Assembly (NCBI GenBank): GCA_013396655.1
Contig: WBMV01004764.1
Coordinates: forward strand, 434,001-498,000
Direction of reading: 5' to 3'
Length of the DNA stretch: 64,000 bases
Origin: Campylorhamphus procurvoides
Taxonomy: Eukaryota; Chordata; Aves; Passeriformes; Dendrocolaptidae
Under the pieces are notes generated by a model. That model was not told the origin of the DNA, did no database searches, and was given only the letters and a program-made list of their open reading frames with translations. Shown here piece after piece: positions 40,790-52,290 of this stretch. The position numbers and the translations under genes are program-made. How positions within the stretch are numbered: position 1 is the stretch's first letter; every line of letters begins with the position of its first letter.

Positions 40790-41270
40790 CGACTCTGCTC
40801 ACTCGTTTCACCGCAGTTACCCGGGCGCCTTGTTTTCCACGCCCAGCTTCTCTCACAGCCCCTGGCAGGGCAGAGCTGCTCCCCCGCAGCCGGAACGCCG
40901 CTGGTGAGGTGACATTCTCCCAGGTGCGGTGTCCGCGGCTCCCACTGTCGCTGTCGCTGTCCCCGTGCCCTCCGTGCCGCGGGCAGTGCCGGGCAGGGCT
41001 GACCGAGCGCTCCCTCTCTTCCTCCTCCTCCTCCTCCTCCTGCTGCTGCTGCCGCCGGGCCGGGGGTGCGGGACCCACCCGGCGTGGGCGCTGCCCGTGC
41101 CCGTGCCCAGCCCGGCCCCACGGTCCGTGTCCCCGGCGCAGCTGCCCCTCATCGACAGCTCCGGCGGGGACAGCAGCGCAACGCGGGGCGCTTCTTGCTC
41201 TGCCCAAGGCTAAAACCCTCTTAATGAGTCGCACGGAATGCAGAACGGCCGCGACGCCCTGTTAAGATGC
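40790..41270. promoter_or_regulatory. CpG island, probable promoter
   Basis: By hand count there are about 50 CpG dinucleotides in roughly 500 bp, against near-depletion in the flanks, with high GC. In vertebrates such an island usually marks a transcription start. An E-box CACGTG lies just outside at 40762-40767. Possible + strand donors are CTG|GTGAGG (GT at 40904) and CAG|GTGCGG (GT at 40924). Possible minus-strand donors are GCT|GTGAGA near 40851-40856 and CGA|GTGAGC near 40799, so the transcription direction is unresolved. No canonical GGGCGG box was seen. Long open frames on both strands reflect GC richness and lack ATG starts in a convincing context. The gene it serves cannot be named. 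Confidence 0.8.
41019..41056. repeat. (CCT)n/(CTG)n trinucleotide tract inside the CpG island
   Basis: A run of CCT/CTC units passes into CTG and CCG units. In one + strand frame this gives a Leu run, and on the minus strand Gln/Glu runs, so homopolymeric peptide stretches here should not be taken as evidence of a protein. Confidence 0.9.
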
Positions 41271-41312
41271 AGGTCAAAACGTCCCGTTTGTCATGCATAG
41301 CCGAAATCTTAC

Positions 41313-41563
41313 CTGTTTTGCTGGCCAATACAATGCAAACAAATTCCAGGAATTCTCACTGTTTTCTTTTTTTCCAGCCTGCTCTGTTTTTGAGTCAACA
41401 AGACATTGGTTTTTGTTCACTGTCTCATACACTTCCACAGCCTTTGTATTTGTCACTACCACATCCAGGGCCAAACACCAATGTCTCTCTTTCCACTTAG
41501 AGCATCTGACAGTATAGGCAGTGGATAACACTCCCAAAACATCACAAACTGACACATTGACTA
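41313..41563 (-). CDS. Candidate internal coding exon next to the CpG island
   Basis: On the minus strand a 251-bp segment is preceded by GTTGTTCTTTTTTCAG, a strong pyrimidine tract plus acceptor. It is followed by CAG|GTAAGA, a consensus donor. One frame is open throughout (83 complete codons, entering in phase 1 and leaving in phase 0) and lies within a 150-codon open frame (41274-41726). The peptide is mixed and hydrophilic, with segments such as LGVLSTAYTVRCSKWKERHW, VVTNTKAVEVYETVNKN and WNLFALYWPAKQ. It is not low-complexity and looks like real protein, but I do not recognise a family. No adjoining exon was confidently found. The donor sits about 50 bp from the edge of the CpG island, which is an odd placement for an internal exon of a gene driven by that island. 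Confidence 0.35.
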
Positions 41564-41726
41564 CTGAAAAAAGAACAACTGGTATTTCTGTCTTCAGCAT
41601 TGCAGTAAACAGAAGATAAATGCATTTAATATTTTTTTTCCCTGCCAAATCCCAGTTACTTTTGGAAGAAAGTTTGGTAGCTAGCACTGCATTTTGGTAA
41701 CTGACCTTAAAAAATACAATCATCAT

Positions 41727-44700
41727 GGCAATTTCAAGCTTGTGAGAAAACTTGTAACTATCACTACCAATTCCAAAATCTGCTTTAATTTTTCCCCATC
41801 AACCCTATGGGTTTTCCTGCAGCAAATAGTTCTGCCTTTTGATGTTCAACCAACCAGTGTGTTTTGAATTCCAGTTATCACACAAAAAATGAAGTGGTAT
41901 TGGCACTCATCATCTCTCACTTCCTGAGAAAGAAAATCTACCCAAACCAATCTTGCCACTCTGATTTTAATTGGTGTTCGGAGTACAAGGCCACCTTCCA
42001 AAACACTGCTCTTAGGCTCTCCTGATCATTACACATGTTAAGGAGGAAGCCATGGGGAGTTTTCTCTCTCCTGCTCTACATACCACCAGAAGTTAAGTGT
42101 CCTTAATACCAAGTTCCTTTCACCTGAGATGTCTTTCACAAACAGTACTTAACGACATATGATGAATCTGAGGAGGATGCACACCATTCACAGACCCTGC
42201 AGCTCACTTAATAAATCATTGCTTTTGGCACTGGGACATCAGTGCTCCCCTTCCTAAGAGACAGTGAGATGCCCTACCCTGTATACCCTATCTCCCATCT
42301 CATTAGGTTTCTCTGCCACAGTAGAAATCTCTGGACTGAAATGTAGCCCTTTCATTTGTGCAGGATGGTCTTCAAAAGCAGAAATGCTGAAGTTTCATGA
42401 GAAATCTTGTATTTATGACATTGTGTGGAGCAATATTGTCTGGCTAACAATAGCTCTGCTTCTGCCAAATATAAGTATGTGGGACGATCAAGAGATTACA
42501 GGATGGACCTGGTAATGAGCCAGCTTCAAGTGAGTAAGTGGCCACATATAATTATTATCCAAGGCCCTACCCTGCAAGAAGTTCAGTCTATCCCAGAAGA
42601 GTCCATTAGGTCCTGCTGAAATCATGTTGTGTTGATAGTACTAATGGTGATATAAATGTGGAACAAAAAGGAAGACATAAACCCTGCCCAAAGGCTTACA
42701 AAGAAAAACTAAAACAGAGGAACAACCCAGGCATGGGGATCTGCTTGTATCAGCAGAGGAAAGCATCAAAGGTAGAAATGGATCTCCGGAGGGAGAAGAC
42801 AGACAGATGGTCCCATTTCAGATTGGGAGCATGCGACCTGTGAGAACTTCTGGCAGCTCACTCCACTTTCAGAGACATCCTATGTGACTTAAGCAAAACA
42901 CTAATGGATAGATATGTAATATCTAGGTTTCATTCTTGCCCTTTAGCATAAAGGCACCCACTGCCTTTCACAAGCTCTTCATTAGCCCCATAAGGAGACA
43001 AAAATGCTTTTGCAGCATGGGTGCAAAAACACTGAATATGACCTAGGAAGTGCCAGGAGAGGGACGAGTAGAAAGTTAAATTTCTCCTAAAGCACCAGTG
43101 CCTGAGTCCAGGCTGCAAGCAGATTCCTTCTTACAATCAGAGACAAGCTAAACCAGGTTGGTGACTGGACGTGGAAAGAGAAGGAGGAGGGTATAGTGGC
43201 AGAGATGACACCCAGGAGCCCAGGGGCAAACGAACTCACTCTGGAAGTGGAAGATTCAGGTTTGGATATCTTCTCTTCTGCCTGACTTAGAGCACTGATT
43301 TAATCTCAGGTCTTCTGTCTCCTAAACCAGCAAGCCTCTCAGGCTTCTCAACGTCAATGGCACTGATTTGCACAGAATTTTTAAATGCTCCTTATGGCCA
43401 GAGAGAAAACACCTCATACCCAGGTGTTAGAGCACTGACTGGGGACAAACACTTCAACCCTTATCCAGTGAACATTTAAGTACTTTATACAAAATGGAAG
43501 AGCTGAGACCTACTGCAAGATTTTCTTTAGTCTATTGAATTGGGCACTTTTTATAGGGGAGGTGGGTTTAGACCCAGAGGGATCAGGACATGAATTTCTA
43601 GCATCTCCGTGAAAGGTTTTGGGGGTTTGGTTTTGTTTGTTTGGGGTTTCTTAGGTTTTGGTGCATGCAGAAGCCAGAATTTGTGCTTCTCATATTTTGG
43701 GACAGGAGCAATGCAGAAGATGTGCTCTCTCAGATTTCACATTTCAGGTAAGGTAGAGACACCTGGAGCTGTGAATGCCCTCGCTAAGCAGGTATTAAGC
43801 AGCTCAGAGGCATTTAGGAGGAAAGATTGTATGCATCCTGACAGCAAAAATGAAGGTGCATTATAGCCTTAATTTTTGCTATCATTAACACCAAAGGACA
43901 TCAAGTGCCTCTCAAACTAAGCAGATCTTGCACAGGGGGTTCTGATGGTCTCGAGAAAATGCATCAGGTAGCCAGATACCAGCCTAAATGTTAATCTAGC
44001 CCTTAATCTCTGGAGTGCAACTCCACTGTGGTGTGGCAGTGTCACAAAGTTGAAGCTCAAGGCCATATTCACCTCCTATCCATCTTACTGGCTCGCAGAA
44101 GTACCTTCAGGGTATGTTCTAGGGAAGCCCAGCTGGTACTCAGAGGTATGAACTCTGCGCACCCAACACATTGAAGTGCACTCAAGGGCACTCTTATTTC
44201 CATGCAGTGCACACAGGACCCCATGTCTCTGTAAAACCTCTGCCTGGCCCATTTGTCCTTGAAAACATATCCTATGACCTTTATCAGATGCACAAGAACA
44301 CCTGGAGTGAGACAGAAATGTCTCTTGCCACAGGTAGAGATGGGATTTATAAGCTGCCTGAGCTCAGGCCAAATACAAATGGGAGTGTGAGTGGAGAACA
44401 TAAGATGTTTTTCTGCCAGAGGACCCTTTCTCCAGCCCCCTGGAAGCCCATGCCCTGGGGGTAAAGTACTCACAGCCCCTCTACCTGCACTCCACTTGCA
44501 GTAGCTGTGATCATCTCCCTGTCAGCAGCACTGTGAGTGTGAGCACAATAATGTGGGTGCCACTGTGGCCACAAAAACAGCATATAGACAGGAAAAATGA
44601 TCTGGAAAAAAAAAAAGTGGAAACATAGAAGCTCTTTCCTTGAAACATTTCTGAGAAGCACAGAATAGAAAATAGGGAGGCAGAAATGAACAATCGTGTT

Positions 44701-47257
44701 CATTGCCAAATCCTAGCACAGCACAGCCTTGAATCAGGTCACAAAGAATCATAAGATTTCAAAGCAAAATGACATTTTTGTTCTTTCTATTCTCTATCTG
44801 ATTTTATGAGTCCCTAGGGTTCACATGCAACCATTTCCTCCATTAGAAGAATCCAGATAAGGTTTTGCCCTTGTCAGTTATCTCCAGAAAATGTGGTTGA
44901 AACAAACACACCAAACAGAACAAGAATCCCAATGAAACCCACGGAGTTATCAGCCCTCTATTAATCAGAGTGCTTTAGAGAAGTTCAGAAGAAAAGAGCA
45001 AAAGAAAGCTGGATGTGTAATAGAAAAAAAAGCTACACACACCTCCTTGAGCCTTTCCTTAGAACAATCAAGGACTGGAAGACAGGAGATAAGTTAGGGA
45101 CTCATACACTTTGGGAGAAATTTAAATTATTATTAGTTTTCTGTCTACCCCAAAGAGATTGCAGCAAGTAACTGAATTTAGCTAAGAAACTGAAATGCTG
45201 AATTTTAGCTAAGAAAATTAAAACTCAGATGTATAGGATGGATAATTAGTGACATTGCTAATTGGTGACTTCCACAATCTGTTCTCCTCCTGTGAAACAC
45301 AAGATGATTTGTATTTACGTAGACTGCAAGTCTGAAAGTAATGAAAAAGAAACATTTGTGTATTTGCAAACATTGCATTACTTTTTTTATTGATCAGGAT
45401 GCTAATAACAGAACTGCATTTGAAAAAAAATCCTCTGACTTTTTCATCAATGTGTGATGCACACAGATGAGGTTGTTGTGGGAAAATGCAACTGACATTC
45501 ATCTTGTCATCCCAGCAACATCCACCACATCCGTGCTGCTTTCCTGTCCCTACACGTTAAAGCACTCCACTCCTGTCTGGGAGAAGGCCCTGCAAATCAC
45601 ACACCTGAAGTACAGATCTGGGAATCTTTATGAATGTGGGCAATCCAGATGCCATTGACAGCTTACAGGAAACAAAATAAAGAGGATTTTGTGACTGTGT
45701 TTACAGTGTAGTGACTAGTGGGTTTAATATAAGGCACCAAATTTATCCAGGCAATAAATCACACCAAAATAAATCAGTCTTGTTCTGAAAACAGCCTTTT
45801 TTCTCACTTGTTCTTCTTTGACATGGAGTCTTTGTTCCCATTGTGAAACTTCGCATTTCTCAATTACTTGCTTTATCACTTTGCCAATCAAGTTTCACAG
45901 TAATACAAAAGCATCAGGGTTTTAATCCAGTTTAAAAAATCTAATGTTAAAAGCATAGACATTTAATAATTAATTATGGAAGTGTCAGCTCAAGTCCCTG
46001 CCATTTCAACCAAGATTTCTCATTCAGATCCAAACCCTTCTTTCTTTTTGTATGGTATCCAATACAGACATACTACAATATTCCCAAGGAAACATAAAAG
46101 TCTCTGCTGTATCTACAGGTGACATCCCTGTAACTTCCTAAATTAGGGGATTGTGCCAGGGAATGTTTTGGTTCCCTTAAACATATTGAAATACCCAGCC
46201 TCACAAAGAGGCAGAAATTTTGCTTGACTGTATTGCTGCAAGTTTTCTGCATCGTGACTGCTAGGGAGTCTACCCCCCTACACAACTGAAAAGACAGAGA
46301 TAACTAGCAAAGAAGGTTTTATGAGTAAAGCAAATAAAATCTTTATGCACTGCAGTAAAACTGAGGGCATGCTACTGACAGCATGGCTTTGCATGCTTGC
46401 GTGCATCTGCAGGGAAATGGAGATGCGTGTCTGGGGAGTTGGTGAGGAGCCACATATTGGCAGAACATTGAGCCTCAGTTGCTGGTGACCCCCAAACCTT
46501 TCTCTTGTCAGGGATTTCTACCACCTTTGTGCCTGTGCCACCCTACAACCAGATCCCTCAGCCCTGCTCAGCTTGTGCAAGGCAAAGCTCATGCACACCT
46601 GCCTGCAGAGGAGCATATGGCTGATACTGACAGCCACTCGTCCCTTGTGGGACTTCAACATCTGAAATTGCTATGCATCTGAAGTGCAAGTTTCTTGCAG
46701 CATCTTCACCTGGGGAATGGTCTCTTCCACTAGGAGATGACATGCTGCTGGTGCCATCAGTCAGGCCAGCAGAGGAAGTATCTGTAAGCTCATCTTTATT
46801 CACACCAGCAGTTCACTTACCTACACCCACATCTCCCCTCTGCCTGTGAGAAGTCTTTCAGCTGCAGGGAACCTCTCTGGCTCGCATTTGCCTCAGCTCT
46901 TTCCCAGCTAGTGCCCTTCCTGACTGAACACAAACATGACTCAGCTTTTCCTTTGAAACAGAAGAAACTTGGTTCTTCTGTTCCCATTTCCACTTTGGTG
47001 TGCTGTGACAGAACATAAATCTGTCTTTCGCTTTGTTTAGAAGATGTGATGCCAGTAGCAGTTGTGGATTTAATTACATTTCAGCTGCAAGAGAATCTCA
47101 GTTATGTTTTTTATGTCTCTTCTGACCTCAGAAAGCCAGCTTTAAACAGGCAGAGCATTCTTTAATATCACTGATTGTGGCTAGATCTGTCCTCATAAGA
47201 GAAATTATCACTTTTTGTCTAAAATGTTCATTTTGGCAATTGAAAAATGTCTCGTTC
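41727..47257. other. Unique non-coding sequence
   Basis: No gene or transposon recognised. Weak splice-flanked open segments at 43671-43747 (+) and 46821-46923 (-) are described in findings. A short direct repeat (CTGAATTT(T)AGCTAAGAAA) occurs twice at about 45172-45215. Confidence 0.5.
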
Positions 47258-47296
47258 ATATAGATATATATAAGTATGTGTATATATATGTATATT
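47258..47296. repeat. TA-rich simple repeat
   Basis: An imperfect TATA/TATG run of about 40 bp, AT-rich low-complexity DNA. Confidence 0.85.
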
Positions 47297-47678
47297 GAAT
47301 AAATGTCATTGTATAGTTGCATCATGAATTGTAAAATTAGTGCTTGAATTGCATATGGAGACTGCATAATGAATGTCTCAGTACATAAATATACATCATT
47401 ATTCAAAATGTCTTTCATACACGTACACCAGCAGTAAAACTTCTCAGTAATCCTTAGTCAGCACAGCCATGATAATATAAAAAGAAAGAAAATATTTTTG
47501 TAAAGGCTGAGCTCACCTAACATGCCTCTCCAAAGAAAACTGACTTTTGATAGTCTTCATTTCATTACAAACTTAATAATATTCATTATACCTCACACAT
47601 ATTTCCTACAAGCTAGTGCTTAAGGATTCATATCTGTGCAATTTTACTGTCACCTTGGCTTAGATAGCTTCTCTGCTC

Positions 47679-47806
47679 TAGATCCCTAGAACTACATTAG
47701 AGATGTTTTATTCAGTTAGCTCAGAACCAATTTCCCTCACTGTAGATCCCTAGAACTACATTAGAGATGTTTTATTCAGTTAGCTCAGAACCATTTTCCC
47801 TCACTG
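47679..47806. repeat. Tandem duplication, 2 x 64 bp
   Basis: Positions 47679-47742 are repeated head-to-tail at 47743-47806 with a single difference (ACCAATTT versus ACCATTTT). The unit begins TAGATCCCTAGAACTACATT and ends TTCCCTCACTG. The near identity implies a recent duplication, or an assembly artefact, since 64 bp is shorter than a read. Confidence 0.97.
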
Positions 47807-50800
47807 CTTTGATAGAGTTTCCTCTTCTTATGGGACTCACTTTTTAATCACAGTTTGGTGACAGACCTTTAAAAACATCTTGGAGGAGGAGAGGCAAGGA
47901 GGAGTTGGTATTGCATGTAACAATGGAATAAGCAGAACATCAGAGTAATTAATGAAGAGGAACATGTAGCTATTAGGAAAAGAGGGTGGATCACACTCAG
48001 TTCAGGTCCCTGCCACAGCAGTGCCTCACCTGTAGCAGGTGTGGATGACTGCAGCAGCTGCATGCTCCCAGCCCCTCTGCGCAAGGCAGTTCAGCACCTG
48101 CACCAGCTTCTGACTTTGCACACCTTGGGGTTCCTGTTCTCTCAACCTCTTCAGCAACCCTCAAGAACCAGTTTGGGGTTGCAGGTACCACTTTACCACA
48201 GAGAGACTGAATTTGAAATGAAGTCCAGTGGGTAGAACTAGCTTCTACTCAAACCACTGCACAAAACCAAGTCCCCAGCTTTCATCAGAGTCAGGCTAAC
48301 TTTCATCCATCACTCCTTTCGTCTTCTGTGTCTTTCCTGCTTGACCTACTCCCACTCCTGTGTCAGTGGCATGCCTTTTGTGTGTCACTTGGCTGAACAT
48401 CTGTGGAATATAGTATACATGAAACATATATAAGACTCAAGGCCATCTTTGCTCTGCTGGAGGTTCAATTCCCTCACAGGGAAGGTTGTTCTATTTTCCT
48501 TCTTTGTTGCTCTGGGAGGGCAGGGGAGAAAGCTGACAAAATGATATTTTGTAAATGTAGTTCCATTTAATCAAAATCAATAAAATTAATAAAGTGAGAA
48601 AAAAAGAAAAATTCCTCTCTCTACATTCTTTGTGATACTTCACTCATAGCATCAGGCAGCAACACAGGGTTGGGGTGGGCAGTGACTTTTTCCTGTACTG
48701 CACTGCTGTGGCAGGACAAGGCAACATGTCTGCCCTCATCCTGAAATCAAAGACCTGAGAAATACAATGTCTACATGTAACTATTACTGCTGGTATGTCA
48801 AAAGCAATGTACATCTGGATTTGAAGTATATTGATTAAGATCACAAATATCTGAACTGCATCTGCAAAGCACTGATACAATATAAACTCACTCTGACAAT
48901 TCAGATAATACAAAAAAAAATCCCTGGTGGGTTCGCTTTGACTAATACCTGCAGGTTTTATGCCTGACCTACTACCATGCTTACCTGACACCCTCTGGAG
49001 TTTCACCAGTCAGGCCAGCACACAGAGGCAACAGAAATGTGCTTGGTATGATTACAGATAAATGCAATCCTGAGCCACACCTGATCTGAACCAAACATGT
49101 ACTTCTGGGAGATCCAGTCAAACATGGATCCAGTGTTAGTAGTCATGGGTTTATAGCCCAAGAGGTTTCCAGAGAAAAAAAATTACAGGTCCAGGAAACG
49201 GTCAGGGATTCAGGGAAATTGAAGGCAAAACCAATCAGTATTGCGAATTGCTTCTTTGCATAACAAAGCCTTTAAAATCTTGTTCTTTGAGAGCCATCAA
49301 TTAAGCAATGATTAATTCCCTTAATGCAGTAGGTTGTACTGCTTTTCTGCCAGGCACTTTTTTCAATTCATATCATGGGGAAAAGTGTTTTTCAAAAGTC
49401 TAACAGTTGGCTGGAGGAGCCAATTCTTAGGCTAAGTGTGTTTGGGGAGATACTGCTATCAAACTGAAATCTAGCTATCATGCAACTTCATGGCTGAGCA
49501 TAAATCATGCAACTAACCTTTCTGTTCACTCTTTGCAAGCCACGGTAGCCCCTCTAAGATTTTACCTGGGATCAAAGCAGTTTCCCCGTTCGATTCGATG
49601 CAATTTTTAAGCACTAGCCCAGATCTTTGCAGATCTCTGCAAGACGTCTCTATGTCTTATAACACTGGCTGTTCAGAGAGCCATTCTGACAACTTTCAGT
49701 AATGCCCTGGGGAGCGATTTTAATTTAACTTCAAGAGTTCCTGCTCCGTGCCCCAGTTGGTTGGTGGGAGCTGGTTTGTGCCCACCCCGGGCAGAGCCTG
49801 TGCAGCCGGGTGTGTGTCCCTGCGGGTGTGCCGCAGCCACCCAAGGGCGTTGCACATCCCTGCCCCTCCCTCTGCACCAGCCCCACTGGCCCGGGGCGAG
49901 AGAACTCCTCCTTGGCCCTCTCCACAGGCAGTGGGCAAAAGGCAGCGAATTTAGCCCCGGAGGATCGGGTTGTTGACCTCTAGTCCCTACAGTAAGGCAG
50001 GACAGACAGAAAATATGAGTTATTGTGCAGCTTGATCATGATCTGATGATCCTCTCTATGCTGCTGGAAATACTCGTCTCAGTGCAACACCCTGGCTATA
50101 GGCTTTGGGGAAACTGCTTGCAATAATTACAGTCTGTCATAACATGAGCTTATTACAATAGTCGTGTTCTTGTAATAGGCAGAAATGTTTTTTCCCTTAT
50201 GAAATACACAGATGCTGGAAGATTTATGTGGGTAATGCAAACAATAACGCCTTCACAGATTACCAACCACAGCTGATCTGCATATACTGTACTGAAGAAA
50301 CAGCAAGAGCAGTTTATAAAGTCATCTGTTTAAAGCTGAGATTTCAGTAAGTTATTTACCTTCAAGGAAGCAACATACTGTCTTTCAGTGCTGCTTGTAT
50401 TTGTTGATAGTTACAAGTTATTTGCTGCAGCTTGAAAATAAAACTTGAGGAGAGGGTGAGGGGATTTGTCTGCTCAGGAGGACAACTTCTGTTGGCTTTT
50501 TAAGAATGACCAGGCCCCTCCAGACAACTGGTACAGCATCACTCTGTTCAAGTAGCACTAGCATAAGCAGGTTTTAATGTCTGAACTCTGTTATTGTGGC
50601 TGCCATGGCTGAACACAGCAGTGGAGACCTTGTCTGCCGTAGAACAGGCAACCAGACCCCTACACCACAGCTTGCTCACAATGAGTACGGGAGCTGAAGG
50701 TCTGTATCTCCAACACAGTATTTCCCTACCCTTTTTGATCAAAGCACCACCTAATTTGGGGGTGAAAAAAAATCCTTTCATCATTTTCAACAGTATAACC

Positions 50801-51919
50801 ACAAGGCTCTCTGTAAACAGCTACCCAAAATAAGGTTAAATACTCGGCTTTCATGTAGAGCATTTTCTTTTACATAACTTGTTTCCCCAGGCTTACCCAC
50901 ATGGCAGTGTGCAAGTATGATTACATGTTCTATTTGTTTATGATTGTTTCAAGAAGGTTTTCTGAGGAAGTGTAGCTCAACCCCTACTCACTGACAGTAT
51001 TGTAAAGGACAGGGCCTGAGGATGTCTGCGACAGGGAGGCATCTGCCACAGCAGAGGACCTGGGCAGCTTCTCAGGCTTCTTATTTTGTGTCAGTGGCAT
51101 CCAAGAGATGCTGTGTTCTCCCACCCAAACTGCTACAGGAACCTCATCAGCAACCATCTGCGCCCGGCCTTGAGAAAGATTCTGTGGTATGGGTGGAAGT
51201 TCAATTTGTGTTAAGGTGGTACTTTTCCGTTGAAAATTACACTTGTGTGACAAAATTTGTAGCTCCACCCTCTTGCTGTTCTCATAGCAAAATTTGCAAA
51301 GGTATTTATTTGCATTAGGCATAATGATTCACCTGTTTGTATAAGCCACAGTGCCATCTCTTATTTTCGGTCATCTCCCTGCACACTAAGATGTCAGCAG
51401 GACATGCAAAGATGACAAGCCTAGCAGTGACACACAACTGTTTCTTTGGATGTGCTGTTGACTCTACTGAAGGTACTTAACCTTAAGATATTTTCCTCCT
51501 GAAAAGCAACGAGGTGCACACCAATCAGGCATTAGAGGAGAGACCAAACAGAATCACTTATTGTTTAGAAAACACTGCAAAAATACTTGTTGCTTTACAG
51601 AACATCTATTCAGAAGTGTTGAACAAACATTGAAGATAGTCCCTGTTCTGAGCAGCTCAATTTTAAAACATGAGGTGATAGAGTTAACGATTAAAAAAAG
51701 AGAAAACAGAATAAACATTCTGTTGAAAATTATGTTAAAAAGTTTTCTACTGAATAAATATAATTACTTAAGTACTGCTTTGGCTTAGTGCATCCTCTCA
51801 GAGACTTCAATGTGCTTGATGCTTAACTTCCTACTTTAATTTAATGACTCTTGAAAACACAGAAGCCCCCAGTATCCACAATACCAAATGCCAGTTAATT
51901 CTACATGTTGCATGGTTTC
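47807..51919. other. Unique non-coding sequence with a small GC-rich patch
   Basis: No gene recognised. A GC-rich segment at about 49735-49960 holds roughly ten CpGs and overlapping frames on both strands, possibly a minor regulatory element. The rest is AT-rich unique DNA. Confidence 0.5.
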
Positions 51920-52290
51920 ATCTCCTTTTATTAATTTATTTGAACTTCCCACCCGATGATTTCATTTGATCCCCCCTAATTCTTGTAGGACAAGAAACAG
52001 TAAGCAGTTCAACCCACACACATTTCCTCCCTTTCACTATGTTTATAATTTGCTAGTTTATCCTCCCTCTGTTATCTCTCCTTGGGCTCAGGGATCTTGG
52101 TCTATTTAAGCGTTGCTGATATGAAAGCTATTCCATGTCTTCAATGATATTTGTTGACCTTCTCTATACCTCATATAATGTTACTGTATCCTGTTTAAGA
52201 CGAGCACACAGTATTCAGAGAGAGGGGTGTATCACAGATTTATACAGTGGGGTAGTTTTACTGCTATAAGCTATGTAGTATCTTCAGCTG
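51920..52290 (-). mobile_element. Ancient CR1/L3-type LINE remnant
   Basis: Read on the + strand it follows, block after block, the antisense of an old amniote CR1/L3-like element. It has CCCCCTAATTCTTGTAGGAC, then GAAAGCTATTCCATGTCTTC, GTTGACCTTCTCTATACC, GCACACAGTATTCAGAGAG and GTATCACAGATTTATACAGT. The order and spacing of these phrases are what the family shows. It is heavily mutated, with no open frame left, and belongs to a more internal part of the element than the remnant at 39.1-39.4 kb. The ends are approximate. Confidence 0.7.

Noticed and set aside
40773..41234. Long minus-strand frames (up to 153 codons) across the CpG island
   Set aside because: Arg/Gly/Ala/Pro-rich with Gln/Glu runs from the trinucleotide tract. 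GC-rich islands give such frames on both strands.
48467..48478. GGTTCAATTCC, a tRNA B-box-like motif
   Set aside because: No matching A box or cloverleaf-compatible arms lie upstream, so it is not a tRNA gene.
48985..49006. Excellent minus-strand donor CAG|GTAAGC near 48985
   Set aside because: The upstream acceptor options are poor or give only a tiny exon, so it is probably an isolated cryptic donor.
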